A stretch of 64,000 bases of DNA from Streptococcus mitis (GCF_946190375.1 NZ_CAMIAF010000002.1:62001-126000), one strand, 5' to 3'. Counted from the stretch's first letter, positions 18,753 to 30,092 are shown. Made by a program: numbers and translations. Notes: a model not told the origin generated them from the sequence alone.

Positions 18753-19286
18753 TTAAGCAAGATCTTCTGTTTCCTCTTCTTCCGCCAAGGCTTTCTGTTG
18801 ACGCCACATCTTATAGAAGACAAGGGCTAAGAAAAGAACATTGATGACGATATAGAAAATGCTAACGGCTTGTGAAATAACACTTATCCCTAAACGCATG
18901 GTCTCATCGTGAACTAACTGCACAGCGTCTTGTAAACTAACATAGCCATAAATCGAACCAATAATGGCTAGCAAAACATAGCCGACATAAGTATAGTTTG
19001 CATATTGCAAATTTTTACGAATAAGGAAGACAATCGCTACTACAACTAAAATAGCAGATAGTACAATCAAGGCCATATTAAAAATAGAATGAGATGATTC
19101 TGCTACTCTATAGGTGTAATTGATGTTGTCTTCTAATTGCTGGGCACTAAGTCCTGCAACATGTGACTGTTTAGCACGAAGGACTTCTTTGCTAGGCAAG
19201 GGACTCAACATTCCAAACAGAGACATAGCTGAAATAAGGGCAGACAAGATTAGCAAGACCCATAGATAAATCGGTTTCTTTTTCAT
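18753..19286 (-). CDS. Multi-pass membrane protein of unknown function
   Basis: 177 residues starting at MKKKPIYLWVLL after AGGAGG. One N-terminal helix, an outside loop of about 50 residues, then three helices and an acidic tail (EEEETEDLA). It lies between nrdI and the two-component system on the same strand. No domain is recognised; the neighbourhood does not fix a function. Confidence 0.75.
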   Translation of the reverse strand: MKKKPIYLWVLLILSALISAMSLFGMLSPLPSKEVLRAKQSHVAGLSAQQLEDNINYTYRVAESSHSIFNMALIVLSAILVVVAIVFLIRKNLQYANYTYVGYVLLAIIGSIYGYVSLQDAVQLVHDETMRLGISVISQAVSIFYIVINVLFLALVFYKMWRQQKALAEEEETEDLA

Positions 19287-19346
19287 GATAGAACCTCCTG
19301 ATGTTATTATTGATATTATAGCACTTTTTGTAAAGGGATACAAATC

Positions 19347-20633
19347 TTATAGTATAGTTTCTACCTGTTTTCGGTAGGCTTTGGGAGACTTTCCGCACAA
19401 TTTTCGGAACACTTTATAGAAATATCCAACATTACTGTAACCAACCGCATAGCAAATATCTTCGATACTATCACTAGTCGAAAGTAAGAGCTGCTGGGCA
19501 GCCTTAATGCGTTGTTTATTTAGTAACTCTGCGAAGGTCGAATTGGTTTCTCGCTTAATCAACTGACCTAGATAGACAGGATTGATAAAGAGATCTTTAC
19601 TGATATCCTTGAGGGAAAGTTCTTTCTGATAATCACGCCCAATGACTTCCAGCACACTGACCACATTTTCATTCATACGATATTGTCCAAAGAATCGAGT
19701 CAGAGTTTCCTTAATATATGGAACCAATTCATCGAAGGATTGAATAGCATGAATGGTTTTGACAATGTCCGTCATATCATCAGCTTTGAGATGTTCAAAC
19801 AAATGGAAAACATCCATGACAAACTGGATAAAAAGCTGTTTGGTAATCGGAACACGCGGTGTATTTTCAAGAACCACCTTCTCCAAAAGATTCAACTCTT
19901 CCACGATTTGATTGAGGTTTCCCTGAATGATAACCCTATAAATCGGTTCGTAATAGGCAAAGAGACTCTGAGACTGTTGTAGATTTACAGAACCGTAAAA
20001 GAGGGCTTTCTCAGCATTCAGCTTCCAGCGTTCAAAGTGTTCTTGATAGGGAGCTTCAAAGGGAGTAACGACTAAACCATCTAGGGGTTGATCAGAAATA
20101 AAAATCTGCCAGTCTTGACCCAAGACATAGTAGGGAATGGTGAAGGAGCCTTGTTTTTCCTTGGATAGACCTATCCACCAATTCTCCTTACCTCCTAGAT
20201 AACTAACAAATCCAGCCTCGTCTAAATCTTGACTGAGGGTCTGACTTTTCTTTACTCTCTCACCGAGCTGACCTGCAATCTTCTCCAGCAGATTTCCCAA
20301 CTCTACCTTATCAACAGGCTTGACCAGATAGTCCACCACACTAAGGTTCATTGCTCTTTTTACATAATCAAACTCCTGATAACCTGAAAGCAGGATATAG
20401 GCTGCATCTGGTAAGATTTCTTTCATCTCCCGAATCATATCAAGCCCTGTTTTGTCGGGCATATTGACATCGGAAATGACCACATCGACAGGATTTTCCT
20501 GAACATATTCTAGGGCTTCATCGGCATGACTGGCTGTTGCGACGACCTCCATATCCCACTTATCAAAGGGAATCAAACGTTTCAGACCTTCTGTCACCAT
20601 GTACTCATCATCTACTAATAATACTTTATACAT
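19347..20633 (-). CDS. YesN-type response regulator with AraC domain
   Basis: 428 residues. Receiver domain 1-120 with the acidic pocket VDDE, phospho-acceptor Asp55 (ISDVNMPD) and Lys in LVKPVDK; a long linker; two AraC helix-turn-helix motifs at the C-terminus (LSLKDISKDLFINPVYLGQL and the YSNVGYFYKVFRKLCGKSP signature). Pairs with the YesM-type kinase 12 nt upstream. Position matches pneumococcal TCS07. Such pairs usually control carbohydrate uptake; targets here are unknown. Confidence 0.9.
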   Translation of the reverse strand: MYKVLLVDDEYMVTEGLKRLIPFDKWDMEVVATASHADEALEYVQENPVDVVISDVNMPDKTGLDMIREMKEILPDAAYILLSGYQEFDYVKRAMNLSVVDYLVKPVDKVELGNLLEKIAGQLGERVKKSQTLSQDLDEAGFVSYLGGKENWWIGLSKEKQGSFTIPYYVLGQDWQIFISDQPLDGLVVTPFEAPYQEHFERWKLNAEKALFYGSVNLQQSQSLFAYYEPIYRVIIQGNLNQIVEELNLLEKVVLENTPRVPITKQLFIQFVMDVFHLFEHLKADDMTDIVKTIHAIQSFDELVPYIKETLTRFFGQYRMNENVVSVLEVIGRDYQKELSLKDISKDLFINPVYLGQLIKRETNSTFAELLNKQRIKAAQQLLLSTSDSIEDICYAVGYSNVGYFYKVFRKLCGKSPKAYRKQVETIL

Positions 20634-20644
20634 TTTCTCCCTTT

Positions 20645-22291
20645 CTACTCATCTTGAATTGTAATACGATACTGAACACCTGCTTGCTCTGCAGACTCTA
20701 TAGTAATAGCATAGCGGTCCCCAAAATAGAGTACAAAACGCTCGTGTACATTGACAATCCCGATAGACTGCTTTTGATCACTGTAACTGGCTTGGTGTTC
20801 AAACTGTCTCTGACTTAATTTTTCTCGGAGATTTGCCAGCTTTTCAACTGACATTCCACGGCCATTATCGACCACTAAAATTTCCACAAACCCATCCTGT
20901 TTAAGTGCCTTGATGCTAATCACATTATCTGTCCGTCTGTGGTCAACACCATGCGCGAAATAGTTTTCTACCAGCGGTTGCAAGGTAAACTTAGGAATCT
21001 TCATATTTTCTAACCCTGGATCTATCTTAAAACCATAGGCAATGGATTTGGGATAGCGAACCATGCAGAGATAGCTGTATTTACGGCAAAATTCTAATTC
21101 CTGTTTGAGAAGAGTTTCTCTTTCGTCAGAAATATTGTTACGCAAGAGACTACTGAATTCATAAATGATATCTGCCAACTCATCTTGACTCTGCATAACT
21201 GCATACATGCGCAAGAATTCCAGCGTATTATACATAAAATGAGGATTGATTTGAGCCTGCAAGGCTCGCATATTGGCATCTTTTTGACTAAGCTCTAACT
21301 GGTAAATATCATGGATATTCTTTTCCAAACGATCCAACATATCATTGGTGGTCTCTGCGATTAAGAGCAATTCCTGATCCTTTTCAAGCGTAGCAATGCG
21401 AAGACCTTCTTCCCCTTGGGCAATAGCCTGAATGGAATCCACCAAATCCACTACCTGCTTTTGGTAATTCGCAAAGGTCTGCCTCAAAGTCAGATAGAGA
21501 ATAACAATAAAGAGAAGGCTTAAGCCCACAATCAAAGCAGAGCTAGTCACTGTTCCTTGTAAAACAAAGTTTTTGGGAACTGCTACCTGAACTTGATAGC
21601 CATGAGAGGTTACACCAACAAACCAGTTCTCATGTTCCCTATTGACCCTCTCACCAATATGAAAAATCTCCGTATCAAAAGGCGATGTCACAGTAACAGC
21701 CATCGGGATATGACCTCTGGTATTGTCTACAGCATGGTATAAGATTTCTGGATCCAAGGAAATATAAACAACCCCTATAGATTGATCCGTCGCTGGGTCT
21801 AAAATAGGAACTCCAAAACTATTGGCCTCCGGTTTAAAGCCTTCCGCAAGTACCGAATGACCACCTCTCTCATTTCTGCTCGAAACATAAACTTCTTTAA
21901 AGTCCTGCAAAACGATTGCAACACCCGTTATATAGTCATTCTGAACATATAGGTCATCGATATTTTCATACAGAGAAATAGAAGTTGAAGAAACCGCTTG
22001 ATGCTCCAACAACCAATAAAAATACTCAGAAGTTGACAAGCTAAAGTACTTATAAACCCCTTGTATCCGGTCTTGATTGGCTACTAAATCTTGCGCCAGT
22101 TGGGCTGACTCGCGATAATAATATTCCACCTCTTCAACTGTTCGAGTGGTTACACGCTGGGCTACTCTCTGGGCTTCCTTTTCCCGTGAATCCCAGTCAG
22201 CGTAAGAGAGTAAGATTGCAAAACTCGCAATAATAATCATCATAACTGAACTGTAGGTTCTCAGAAGCGTATGTAGCCAAAACTGCTTCAT
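20645..22291 (-). CDS. YesM-type sensor histidine kinase
   Basis: About 548 residues from MKQFWLHTLL, an ATG placed 1 nt after the yesL-like stop; an alternative ATG 24 nt upstream would overlap that gene, and neither has a strong ribosome site. Helix 1, a ~240-residue extracellular sensor, helix 2, HAMP-like linker, a His-kinase box (QINPHFMYNTLEFLRMY) and an HATPase domain (LVENYFAHGV, VVDNGRGMS). Its signal is likely an external sugar or glycan fragment, by family habit only. Part of yesL-yesM-yesN. Confidence 0.88.
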   Translation of the reverse strand: MKQFWLHTLLRTYSSVMMIIIASFAILLSYADWDSREKEAQRVAQRVTTRTVEEVEYYYRESAQLAQDLVANQDRIQGVYKYFSLSTSEYFYWLLEHQAVSSTSISLYENIDDLYVQNDYITGVAIVLQDFKEVYVSSRNERGGHSVLAEGFKPEANSFGVPILDPATDQSIGVVYISLDPEILYHAVDNTRGHIPMAVTVTSPFDTEIFHIGERVNREHENWFVGVTSHGYQVQVAVPKNFVLQGTVTSSALIVGLSLLFIVILYLTLRQTFANYQKQVVDLVDSIQAIAQGEEGLRIATLEKDQELLLIAETTNDMLDRLEKNIHDIYQLELSQKDANMRALQAQINPHFMYNTLEFLRMYAVMQSQDELADIIYEFSSLLRNNISDERETLLKQELEFCRKYSYLCMVRYPKSIAYGFKIDPGLENMKIPKFTLQPLVENYFAHGVDHRRTDNVISIKALKQDGFVEILVVDNGRGMSVEKLANLREKLSQRQFEHQASYSDQKQSIGIVNVHERFVLYFGDRYAITIESAEQAGVQYRITIQDE

Positions 22292-22292
22292 T

Positions 22293-22907
22293 CTATTTTG
22301 TCGCCAATTTTTCATGGATGCTTTCATAGACAGGTTCCAACATATCACTGATAAAGAAATGCCACATCCCAATTCCTACAAAGAAGAGCAGAGCAGGCAT
22401 ATAGTAACCAATTGCCACAAGTAACACTGTCCCAAGGAGAACCTTGGCCACAGCTGCTAGGTTCATAAAGATGCCAATCAAGGATAGTTTGAGGCTATTT
22501 CGATAGGACAAGTCAAAATAAACTTGTAATTTCAAAGACACTGTATAGGCCAAAAAGAGCAGGGCGACTACTAGGACATTCAAAAAGGTCGCAATCAAAT
22601 GAATGATGGTTTGATGAGGCAATTGCACCAAGAGATACAAGCCATAGATTAAAACTAGATCCACCCCTAAAAAGCTATAGAAAACCAGGTTGCTTGAGAC
22701 AAAATTTTGCTTGTAAAGAGACCAAGCCTCCTTCAAACTGTATTCCCGAAAGCTATAACCATGTTCTGCATATAGGCTCATCAAGGTGGCACTAGCTGGC
22801 GCTAGACCAAGAATAATCCCTCCTGCTAAGGTTAATAGCCAAAAGAAGGCTGTCGCAATCATCCCTAAAAAGAAACGATTAAAGGCAAAGTCTAAAAATC
22901 TACCCAT
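22293..22907 (-). CDS. YesL-family (DUF624) membrane protein
   Basis: 204 residues with five hydrophobic segments and the DUF624 N-terminal pattern (FLDFAFNRFFLGMIATAFFW). YesL proteins accompany YesM/YesN two-component systems and sugar ABC transporters; their role is unsettled. First gene of the operon, with the kinase gene following directly. Confidence 0.85.
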   Translation of the reverse strand: MGRFLDFAFNRFFLGMIATAFFWLLTLAGGIILGLAPASATLMSLYAEHGYSFREYSLKEAWSLYKQNFVSSNLVFYSFLGVDLVLIYGLYLLVQLPHQTIIHLIATFLNVLVVALLFLAYTVSLKLQVYFDLSYRNSLKLSLIGIFMNLAAVAKVLLGTVLLVAIGYYMPALLFFVGIGMWHFFISDMLEPVYESIHEKLATK

Positions 22908-23041
22908 GATATCCCCCTAAAAATAACTATGAAACTATTATATCATATTTCAAGCGTTTTCAAAAAATTCTAGTGCCCATTTACAATCCCATCAAACCGT
23001 GATACAATGAGAATTGTGAAAAAATGATCAGGAGACAATTC

Positions 23042-23611
23042 ATGAAAAAATCTATCTTAACTACACTGTTTTTTGCAGTTCTTTACTTCCTCTGCATGGG
23101 GATTGGTGTCCTTTTGGGCAATCTCTTTGACCAAACTGGAAACATGTTTTATGCGCCTGCCTTTACTGCCCTTGTCGGCGGTAGCGTCTATATGATCCTA
23201 GTCGCAAAAGTTCCGCGCTTTGGAGCCATTACCACTATCGGCCTTGTCATCGCCCTCTTTTTCTTGGGAACTAAACACGGTGCCGGTGCCTTCCTTCCTG
23301 GAATTATCTGTGGTCTGCTAGCAGATGGAGTAGCTAGCCTCGGAAAATACAAGAACCAAACAAAGAACTTCCTTTCTTTCGTTATTTTTGCCTTTAGCTC
23401 AACCGGTCCAATCTTGCTTATGTGGATTGCGCCCAAAGCTTATATGGCAACCCTTCTAGCAAGAGGAAAATCCCAAGAATATATCGACCGTATCATGGTT
23501 GCGCCAAATCCTGAAACCATCCTTTTATTTATCGCAAGTGTTGTCATCGGAGCCCTAGTGGGTGCCTTGATTGGACAAGCCTTGAGTAAAAAATTTGCAC
23601 AGAAAATCTGA
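23042..23611 (+). CDS. MptD-family putative ECF transporter S component
   Basis: 189 residues from MKKSILTTLFFAV after CAGGAGACAATTC; a start 18 nt upstream is less likely. Five or six helices with the conserved GAGAFLPGIICGLLADGVAS region of the Trep_Strep/MptD family. These are substrate-binding subunits for ECF transporters that share a common energy-coupling module, which is not encoded here. Substrate unknown. It is monocistronic and divergent from the yesL operon. Confidence 0.82.
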   Translation: MKKSILTTLFFAVLYFLCMGIGVLLGNLFDQTGNMFYAPAFTALVGGSVYMILVAKVPRFGAITTIGLVIALFFLGTKHGAGAFLPGIICGLLADGVASLGKYKNQTKNFLSFVIFAFSSTGPILLMWIAPKAYMATLLARGKSQEYIDRIMVAPNPETILLFIASVVIGALVGALIGQALSKKFAQKI

Positions 23612-23616
23612 TTACT

Positions 23617-23644
23617 AAAAAAGAGCCAGGCGGCTCTTTTTTAT
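23617..23644. terminator. Bidirectional terminator between S-component gene and metI
   Basis: AAAAAGAGCC / GGCTCTTTTTT stem with T-runs on both strands. On the reverse strand it overlaps the metI stop. Confidence 0.78.
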
Positions 23645-24333
23645 TTATGACTCAATTTCTTAGTCAAGAAATCTCCCAAGAATTGGATTACAAAGATAAT
23701 CAAAATGATAATGATGGTTGCCAAGATGGTCACATCGTGATTGTAGCGGTTAAATCCATAGGCGATAGCTACGTTACCAATACCACCTGCTCCGACCGCT
23801 CCCGCCATGGCTGTTTCACCGACTAGTGAAATCAAGGTTACAGTCGTCACACGGATCAAATCTGGAAGGCCTTCTGATAGGTAAACACCTACGATATCCC
23901 AGAATGTCGCTCCACTCGCTTGAGCCGCCTCAATGACACCGCCATCCAGTTCAGCTAAGACAACCTGCACCTGACGGGCAAAGAAAGCAAAGACTGCAAA
24001 AGATAGGGGTACGATAGCCGCATTTGGTCCGATACTTGTTCCTACGATTAGATGAGAGAAGGGTGACAAGACTGCCAAGAGAATGATAAAAGGAACCGCA
24101 CGGAAAATAGAGGTGATTTTATCCAAAATCCAAAAAACGACTTTATTTTCCAAGACACCACCTGGCGATGTCAAGACAAGGAAGAGCCCTGCCACTAGCC
24201 CCAAGAAACCTCCGATAATGAAGGAAAGAACTGTCATATAAAGAGTTAGGTAGATGGCTGTTCCCCAGCCTGCTTGACCAGCCCAGCCCATTTTATAAAC
24301 ATTTGGTAAATAGGTTTGAATCAATGATTCCAT
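23641..24333 (-). CDS. metI: Methionine ABC transporter permease
   Basis: 230 residues, five helices, MetI-type permease with the EAA loop (EAAQASGATFWDIVGVYLSEGLPDL). It forms the membrane channel with MetN, and starts 1 nt after the metN stop. Confidence 0.93.
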   Translation of the reverse strand: MESLIQTYLPNVYKMGWAGQAGWGTAIYLTLYMTVLSFIIGGFLGLVAGLFLVLTSPGGVLENKVVFWILDKITSIFRAVPFIILLAVLSPFSHLIVGTSIGPNAAIVPLSFAVFAFFARQVQVVLAELDGGVIEAAQASGATFWDIVGVYLSEGLPDLIRVTTVTLISLVGETAMAGAVGAGGIGNVAIAYGFNRYNHDVTILATIIIILIIFVIQFLGDFLTKKLSHK

Positions 24334-24334
24334 C

Positions 24335-25396
24335 TTACTGTCCTCCCTTCAATACTTTTAGTTGTACACCTGCTTGACGAATGGCTTCTTGGGCACCTGC
24401 TAGCGCTGCTTTTTCACCTGACAAGACCACAACCAATTCTCCAACAGGAGTACCATCGAGGATTTCGATATTCCCATAGAGGATATTAGCCGTCACTTGA
24501 TAATGCTTGTACAATTCATTCAAAAGTGGCTCGTCTGTTGAAGCACCTGCATACTTGAGTTGCACTAAAAGACTGTTTTCAGACAAATGTTGTACGATTT
24601 CTTGCTTCTCGATTTTGACCATGGCTTCGTCAATACCTGTTGCTGTTGAGATAAAGTCTTGAGTCAAAGGTTGTTTAGGATCTGAGAAGATTTCGAGGAC
24701 ACTGCCCTCCTCAATTAAATGACCATCCTGCATGACTGCAACACGATTGGCAATATCTTTGACAATCTGCATTTCATGCGTAATCAAGACAACAGTCAAG
24801 CCTAATTTTTGGTTCAAATCTTGCAACAAGGCCAAAATCTGCTTGGTTGTCTTAGGGTCAAGGGCAGAAGTTGACTCGTCTGAAATCAAGATTTTTGGAT
24901 CATTTGCCAAAGCACGTGCAATGGCTACACGCTGTTTTTGCCCTCCAGATAGTTGTGAAGGGTAGTTTTCAGCACGATCTGCCAAGCCGACCAAGTCCAA
25001 CAACTTAGCTACTTTAGCTTTCTTTGCTTCCTTGCTGAGTCCAGAATGTTTAAGGGCAAAGGCTACATTCTCCTCTGCTGTCTTTTGGCTCATCAGGTTA
25101 AAATGCTGGAAAATCATCCCGATATCTTGACGTTTACGACGCAACTGCTCTGCCGTCAAGGTCACCTTGCCATCAAAAATCACATCATCGTCAATAGTAA
25201 TTTTGCCTGCAGATGGTTTTTGCAAGAGGTTAATCACCCGTACAAGGGTTGATTTCCCTGCTCCAGAATATCCAACAATTCCGTAGATATCCCCTTCTTG
25301 GATGTGAATGGTCACATCCTTGACCGCTGTGATGGTTCTCTTCTTCTGATGAAAAGTCACATCGATCTGATCTAACTTAATAATATCTCTACTCAT
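24335..25396 (-). CDS. metN: Methionine ABC transporter ATP-binding protein
   Basis: 353 residues. ABC domain with Walker [10 protein letters not shown], signature LSGGQKQR and Walker B ILISDEST, plus the ~100-residue C-terminal NIL/ACT-like domain that senses methionine in MetN. Its start overlaps the M20 peptidase stop by 8 nt. Confidence 0.94.
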   Translation of the reverse strand: MSRDIIKLDQIDVTFHQKKRTITAVKDVTIHIQEGDIYGIVGYSGAGKSTLVRVINLLQKPSAGKITIDDDVIFDGKVTLTAEQLRRKRQDIGMIFQHFNLMSQKTAEENVAFALKHSGLSKEAKKAKVAKLLDLVGLADRAENYPSQLSGGQKQRVAIARALANDPKILISDESTSALDPKTTKQILALLQDLNQKLGLTVVLITHEMQIVKDIANRVAVMQDGHLIEEGSVLEIFSDPKQPLTQDFISTATGIDEAMVKIEKQEIVQHLSENSLLVQLKYAGASTDEPLLNELYKHYQVTANILYGNIEILDGTPVGELVVVLSGEKAALAGAQEAIRQAGVQLKVLKGGQ

Positions 25397-26762
25397 AGCT
25401 TCTAATCAGCTCCTCTACTAATTCAATATGGGTGTAGTAATCGGCGATTCGCACATTCTCATCTCCACCATGGTCTCGACTATTGGCATTTCCTAGACCG
25501 AAGGCCACCATTGGCACCTCTAGGGCATCAAAAACCGTATGCATAGGCCCTGTCCCTGCTGTAGTCGGCAAGACTGAAACGCCCTGTGGATAGAATTTCT
25601 TGGCCAACTCGATCACATTAAGAATGGCTGGCGCGCTCATGTCGCTTCGATAGCTCATCTCTCCCAAGGTATAGTATAATTCTACCTTATCAAAGCCATT
25701 TTTGTCTAGCTGTTTCCGAATTTTTTCCAGAACATCATGCGGTTCTAGACCAGGAACCAAACGAACCTCTAGCTTAGCACTGGCTTCTGCTGGCAAAATC
25801 GTTTTAACTCCTTGTCCTTGATAGCCTGACTGAATTCCTTCGATATTAAGGGCTGGCTCGAAAAAGAAACGTTTTAGAAAGGCTGCACGGTCCTCTTGTA
25901 AGAGAGGCAATTCCAAACCATAAATCTGGCTGATTTCCCCTGGATTTCGTTGGGCATAGGTATCCACCAAGGCCAATTCACGTTCATTTGGCTCTTGTAC
26001 TTCTTCGTACAAACCTTCAACCAAGATACGACCATCTGCGGCACGAAGAGACTGTAGGGCTTGAAGGAGGTACCAGGGAGCTGACTCCACAACCCCACCA
26101 TAACTAGAGTGGATATCCACATCCGCACTTTTCACCTTGGCATCAAAGGTCACAATCCCCTTATTTCCACCAGAAATTTCTAGCTGTTCCAAGGCATTTT
26201 TGGTCCCTTGTTCCCAGACCAACAAGTCTGCGCCACGAAGTTTATCAGCGTGCTTTTCCAGATACTTATCTAGGTCTGTCGAAGCCGATTCCTCCGCTCC
26301 CTCCATGATAAAACTGATATTGACAGGCAGATCATCATGATGCTGCATGTATTTTCTCAAAGCGCTCAAACGAGCTGTGATATGACCCTTGTCGTCATCA
26401 ACCCCACGCCCATACATGAAGCCATTGCGGATCGAAAGCGTAAAGGGTTCCTCTGTCCAGACCTGATCCCCGTCCGCTGGCACAGTGTCATAGTGGTTAT
26501 AGAAAATCAAGGTTTTGGCATCTGGACGCGAACTCTTGAAATGCGCCATGACAAAAGGCGCCGTGTAAGTCTCATCAATCTCCACTTCAGCCCCAACACG
26601 CTTAAAAATCTCACCCAGATAGTTTGCGACTTCTTTGAGACCCACCTGTTGGGCAAAGACCGACCTCTTAGAAATCAAGGTACGCAAAACCTCAAAATAA
26701 TGCTGGGCCACATGATCCTTTTCAAATTTTTCAATCTGTTCTTGTTCGCTAGGAAAAACCAT
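25389..26762 (-). CDS. M20-family metallodipeptidase in the met operon
   Basis: 457 residues. M20 metal ligands in order: [11 protein letters not shown] (His), [10 protein letters not shown] (bridging Asp), MEGAEESAS (Glu pair) and [10 protein letters not shown] near the C-terminus (His). A dimerisation lid domain lies in the middle. It sits inside the methionine uptake operon between metQ and metN and probably hydrolyses imported methionine-containing dipeptides or an N-acyl amino acid. The operon context is established in pneumococcus; the substrate is inferred. Confidence 0.87.
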   Translation of the reverse strand: MVFPSEQEQIEKFEKDHVAQHYFEVLRTLISKRSVFAQQVGLKEVANYLGEIFKRVGAEVEIDETYTAPFVMAHFKSSRPDAKTLIFYNHYDTVPADGDQVWTEEPFTLSIRNGFMYGRGVDDDKGHITARLSALRKYMQHHDDLPVNISFIMEGAEESASTDLDKYLEKHADKLRGADLLVWEQGTKNALEQLEISGGNKGIVTFDAKVKSADVDIHSSYGGVVESAPWYLLQALQSLRAADGRILVEGLYEEVQEPNERELALVDTYAQRNPGEISQIYGLELPLLQEDRAAFLKRFFFEPALNIEGIQSGYQGQGVKTILPAEASAKLEVRLVPGLEPHDVLEKIRKQLDKNGFDKVELYYTLGEMSYRSDMSAPAILNVIELAKKFYPQGVSVLPTTAGTGPMHTVFDALEVPMVAFGLGNANSRDHGGDENVRIADYYTHIELVEELIRSYE

Positions 26763-26858
26763 ATTCTCTCTACCTTTCTATGAACTACTCTTCCTGACAA
26801 TCCATGCTCTATACAAAAGCAAGAGGTGGAATTTTCTCTCCCACCTCCCTGTTTCTTA

Positions 26859-27713
26859 TTACCAAACTGGTTGATCCAAACCGTCTGATGTTTCTTCGAT
26901 AACTTTTTTCACGTCATCTGTGTGGTAAGCTGCGATCACTTTCTTGATAGCATCAGCCTTAGGTGATGTTTCCCAATCTTTTTTCGCAACGATGATGTTG
27001 TACCATTGTTTTGAGTTTTCATCAGCTTGTTCTTTGAAAAGTGCTTTCTTGTAGTCCAATTTTGCTTCCGTAACGAAGGTATTGTTTACAACGGCAGCGT
27101 CAACTGATGACAATGAACGTGCTGTTTGGCTAGCATCCAATTCGGTGATTTTCAAGTTCTTTGGATTTTCTTTGATGTTAGCAACTGTTGCAAGAGCAGT
27201 TCCTGAAACGTCCAATTTAATCAAGCCAGCTGATTGAAGCAAGTAAAGCGCACGGCTTTCGTTTGTAGCATCGTTCGGTACAGCGATTTCTCCGTTTGCT
27301 GGGATGTCTTCTACTTTAGTGTACTTGTTGTCACTTCCATTCAAACCTGAGTAAAGGCGGATTGGAGAGATGTAAGTATCAGCAATCGCTACAAGGTCTT
27401 TTCCGTTTTCTTTGTTCCAGTTGTTCAAGAAGTTATAGTGTTGGAAAGCGTTCAAGTCTACTTCGCCATCAGCAGTTGCCTTGTTTGGTTGTGAGTAGTC
27501 TGTGAACTCTGTAAATTCCAAAGTAATACCGTCTTTTTTAACCAATTCTTGAACTTTATCCCAACGAGCTTCTTCAGAACCGCTACGGTTAACAGTTGCG
27601 ATTTTGATAGTTGTTGCATTGTCTGCTTTCTTTTCTGAGTTTCCGCAAGCTGCAAGAGCCAAACCTGCGACGGTAGCAAGGGCTGCTACACCAAGCCATT
27701 TTTTGATTTTCAT
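26859..27713 (-). CDS. metQ: Methionine-binding lipoprotein MetQ
   Basis: 284 residues with a lipoprotein signal ending LALAACGNSEKK (Cys23) and the NlpA/MetQ fold (FTEFTDYSQPNKATADGEVDLNAFQHY). It captures methionine for MetNI. First gene of metQ-M20-metN-metI; RBS AAGGAGAAAG. Confidence 0.94.
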   Translation of the reverse strand: MKIKKWLGVAALATVAGLALAACGNSEKKADNATTIKIATVNRSGSEEARWDKVQELVKKDGITLEFTEFTDYSQPNKATADGEVDLNAFQHYNFLNNWNKENGKDLVAIADTYISPIRLYSGLNGSDNKYTKVEDIPANGEIAVPNDATNESRALYLLQSAGLIKLDVSGTALATVANIKENPKNLKITELDASQTARSLSSVDAAVVNNTFVTEAKLDYKKALFKEQADENSKQWYNIIVAKKDWETSPKADAIKKVIAAYHTDDVKKVIEETSDGLDQPVW

Positions 27714-27814
27714 GATTCTTTCTCCTTAAAAATAATACCGTACTAGTATCTCACAATTTGTTTGATTTCACAAATTGTTATTAGATAGTCAGATATATAG
27801 TTTAAAACTATATC

Positions 27815-27860
27815 CCTAAAAACTGAGAAATCATCCATCTTACTCAGAATGGATGATTTC
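27815..27860 (-). terminator. Intrinsic terminator after the amino-acid binding lipoprotein
   Basis: Twelve-pair stem GAAATCATCCAT / ATGGATGATTTC, followed on the reverse strand by TCAGTTTTTAG. It separates the 27867-28697 gene from metQ. Confidence 0.8.
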
Positions 27861-27866
27861 AAGAAA

Positions 27867-28730
<864 letters not shown>

Positions 28731-28801
28731 TTAACAGAAAAAGAGCATTTACGCCATTATATGATATCTATCTCTGTGATAGGTTTTCTTTATGGCTGAT
28801 T

Positions 28802-28954
28802 TATACTCAATGAAAATCAAAGAGCAAACTAGGAAGCTAGCCGTAGGTTGCTCAAAGCACTGCTTTGAGGTTGTAGATAGAACTGACGAAGTCAGTAACA
28901 TATATACGGTAAGGCGACGCTGACGTGGTTTGAAGAGATTTTCGAAGAGTATTA
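28802..28954. repeat. BOX-type repeat (boxA-boxB-boxC)
   Basis: About 153 bp in reverse orientation to the 17943 copy. It starts ATACTCAATGAAAATCAAAG, ends TTTTCGAAGAGTAT, and holds a boxB-like core (AACTGACGAAGTCAGTAACA). The right end reaches the azlD stop codon (28952-28954). Confidence 0.9.
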
Positions 28955-29275
28955 AAAGACCAAACGCAAGACGGCAATCAAAACCACTCCAAAGAGAACT
29001 GTTCCGACTAGATTGCGGTAGCGAAAGGCTACCCAAGCTGTTGGAAAGATGGCTAAGAAGTCCAGCCATTTGATTTGAGGAAGACTCCCAACCTTGCCTG
29101 TCACTACACTTGAAAGAATCAAGGCAAAGATAATAGAAACGGGCAAGAACTTCAAAAAACGTTCAACAATCGCAGGCAGACCCTTATACTTGACCAAGAT
29201 GAAGGGAATCATACGGGGAATCCAAGTCACAAGACCAGAGAAAATAACTGCTAATAAAAGATACTTACTGACCAT
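28952..29275 (-). CDS. azlD: AzlD-type branched-chain amino acid exporter subunit
   Basis: 107 residues, four helices, AzlD family (TWIPRMIPFIL start). It partners AzlC, whose gene overlaps its start by 11 nt. Together they export branched-chain amino acids or analogues. Its stop codon is provided at the edge of the BOX element. Confidence 0.88.
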   Translation of the reverse strand: MVSKYLLLAVIFSGLVTWIPRMIPFILVKYKGLPAIVERFLKFLPVSIIFALILSSVVTGKVGSLPQIKWLDFLAIFPTAWVAFRYRNLVGTVLFGVVLIAVLRLVF

Positions 29276-29972
29276 CTAAAACCACCCCCATTGTACAACC
29301 TAGCAAGGTCGCAAACAGAACAGCTAGTGACTGAGACACCACTGTCAAGAGTAAAAAGAAGGACACCGCAACAACTGCTAAGATAATGAGCAGATTGCGG
29401 ACAGGAATCCGTCTTTGCATAATCTGGAATTGCGAAGCAAAAATTCCAATGAACATCCCAACCAGGGCAAAATCCAATCCAAAGATTTCTGGATTTGGCA
29501 GCAGACCACCCAGAGCCGTTCCGACAACTGTTCCCACAAACCAAGCCACATAGCTGTTGAGATTGTTTCCATGCATCCACATAGGATTGACCTTGTCTGT
29601 ATGGGCTAATTCACCCATCAAAACGCCGTAAGTCTCATCTGTCAAGAGACTAGACATACCGATATTTTGCCAGAGACTAGTATGACGGAAATAGGTCGAC
29701 GCATGCAAGCTCAGCAAAAAGAGACGCAAATTAATCAAAAAAACCGTCATAGCAATAGCTGCCACAGGTGCTTGAACCGCAATCAGTGCCAACATGGCAA
29801 ACTGGGCGCTCCCAGCATAAACAAAGAGGCTCATCAAGCCCATCTCAACAGGTGTTACATAGGGCGCACCAATAATCCCACAGGCCAGGCCGATACTGAC
29901 ATAACCAAGGGCTGTTGGCATGGCTGCCTGCGCCCCCTCCCAAAATCCTTTTTCTTTCATCTTTCTCCTCAT
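29265..29972 (-). CDS. azlC: AzlC-type branched-chain amino acid exporter subunit
   Basis: 235 residues, AzlC family, with the signature SIGLACGIIGAPYVTPVEMGLMS-type N-terminus and about seven helices. First gene of azlCD; a TATAAT -10 lies about 50 nt upstream on the reverse strand. RBS GAGGAGAAAG. Confidence 0.9.
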   Translation of the reverse strand: MRRKMKEKGFWEGAQAAMPTALGYVSIGLACGIIGAPYVTPVEMGLMSLFVYAGSAQFAMLALIAVQAPVAAIAMTVFLINLRLFLLSLHASTYFRHTSLWQNIGMSSLLTDETYGVLMGELAHTDKVNPMWMHGNNLNSYVAWFVGTVVGTALGGLLPNPEIFGLDFALVGMFIGIFASQFQIMQRRIPVRNLLIILAVVAVSFFLLLTVVSQSLAVLFATLLGCTMGVVLDGQ

Positions 29973-30069
29973 ATTGTCTTAATAAATGGGCTGAATCAGT
30001 TCCAGCCACAGCATGGACTATTATAACACATTCAGGAAAGAGAAAAAAGTCTGCTGATTGTAGCTATCA

Positions 30070-30092
30070 TAAAAAGACTGGCAATCCAGTCT
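30070..30092 (-). terminator. Intrinsic terminator after the MFS gene
   Basis: GACTGG / CCAGTC stem with a short loop and a TTTTT run on the reverse strand, ending the double-glycine peptide/CPBP/MFS operon. Confidence 0.75.

Noticed and set aside
28749-29069. A 106-codon ORF on the reverse strand across the BOX element
   Set aside because: It runs through the BOX repeat and the azlD gene in another frame, with no ribosome site; BOX elements often create such open frames.
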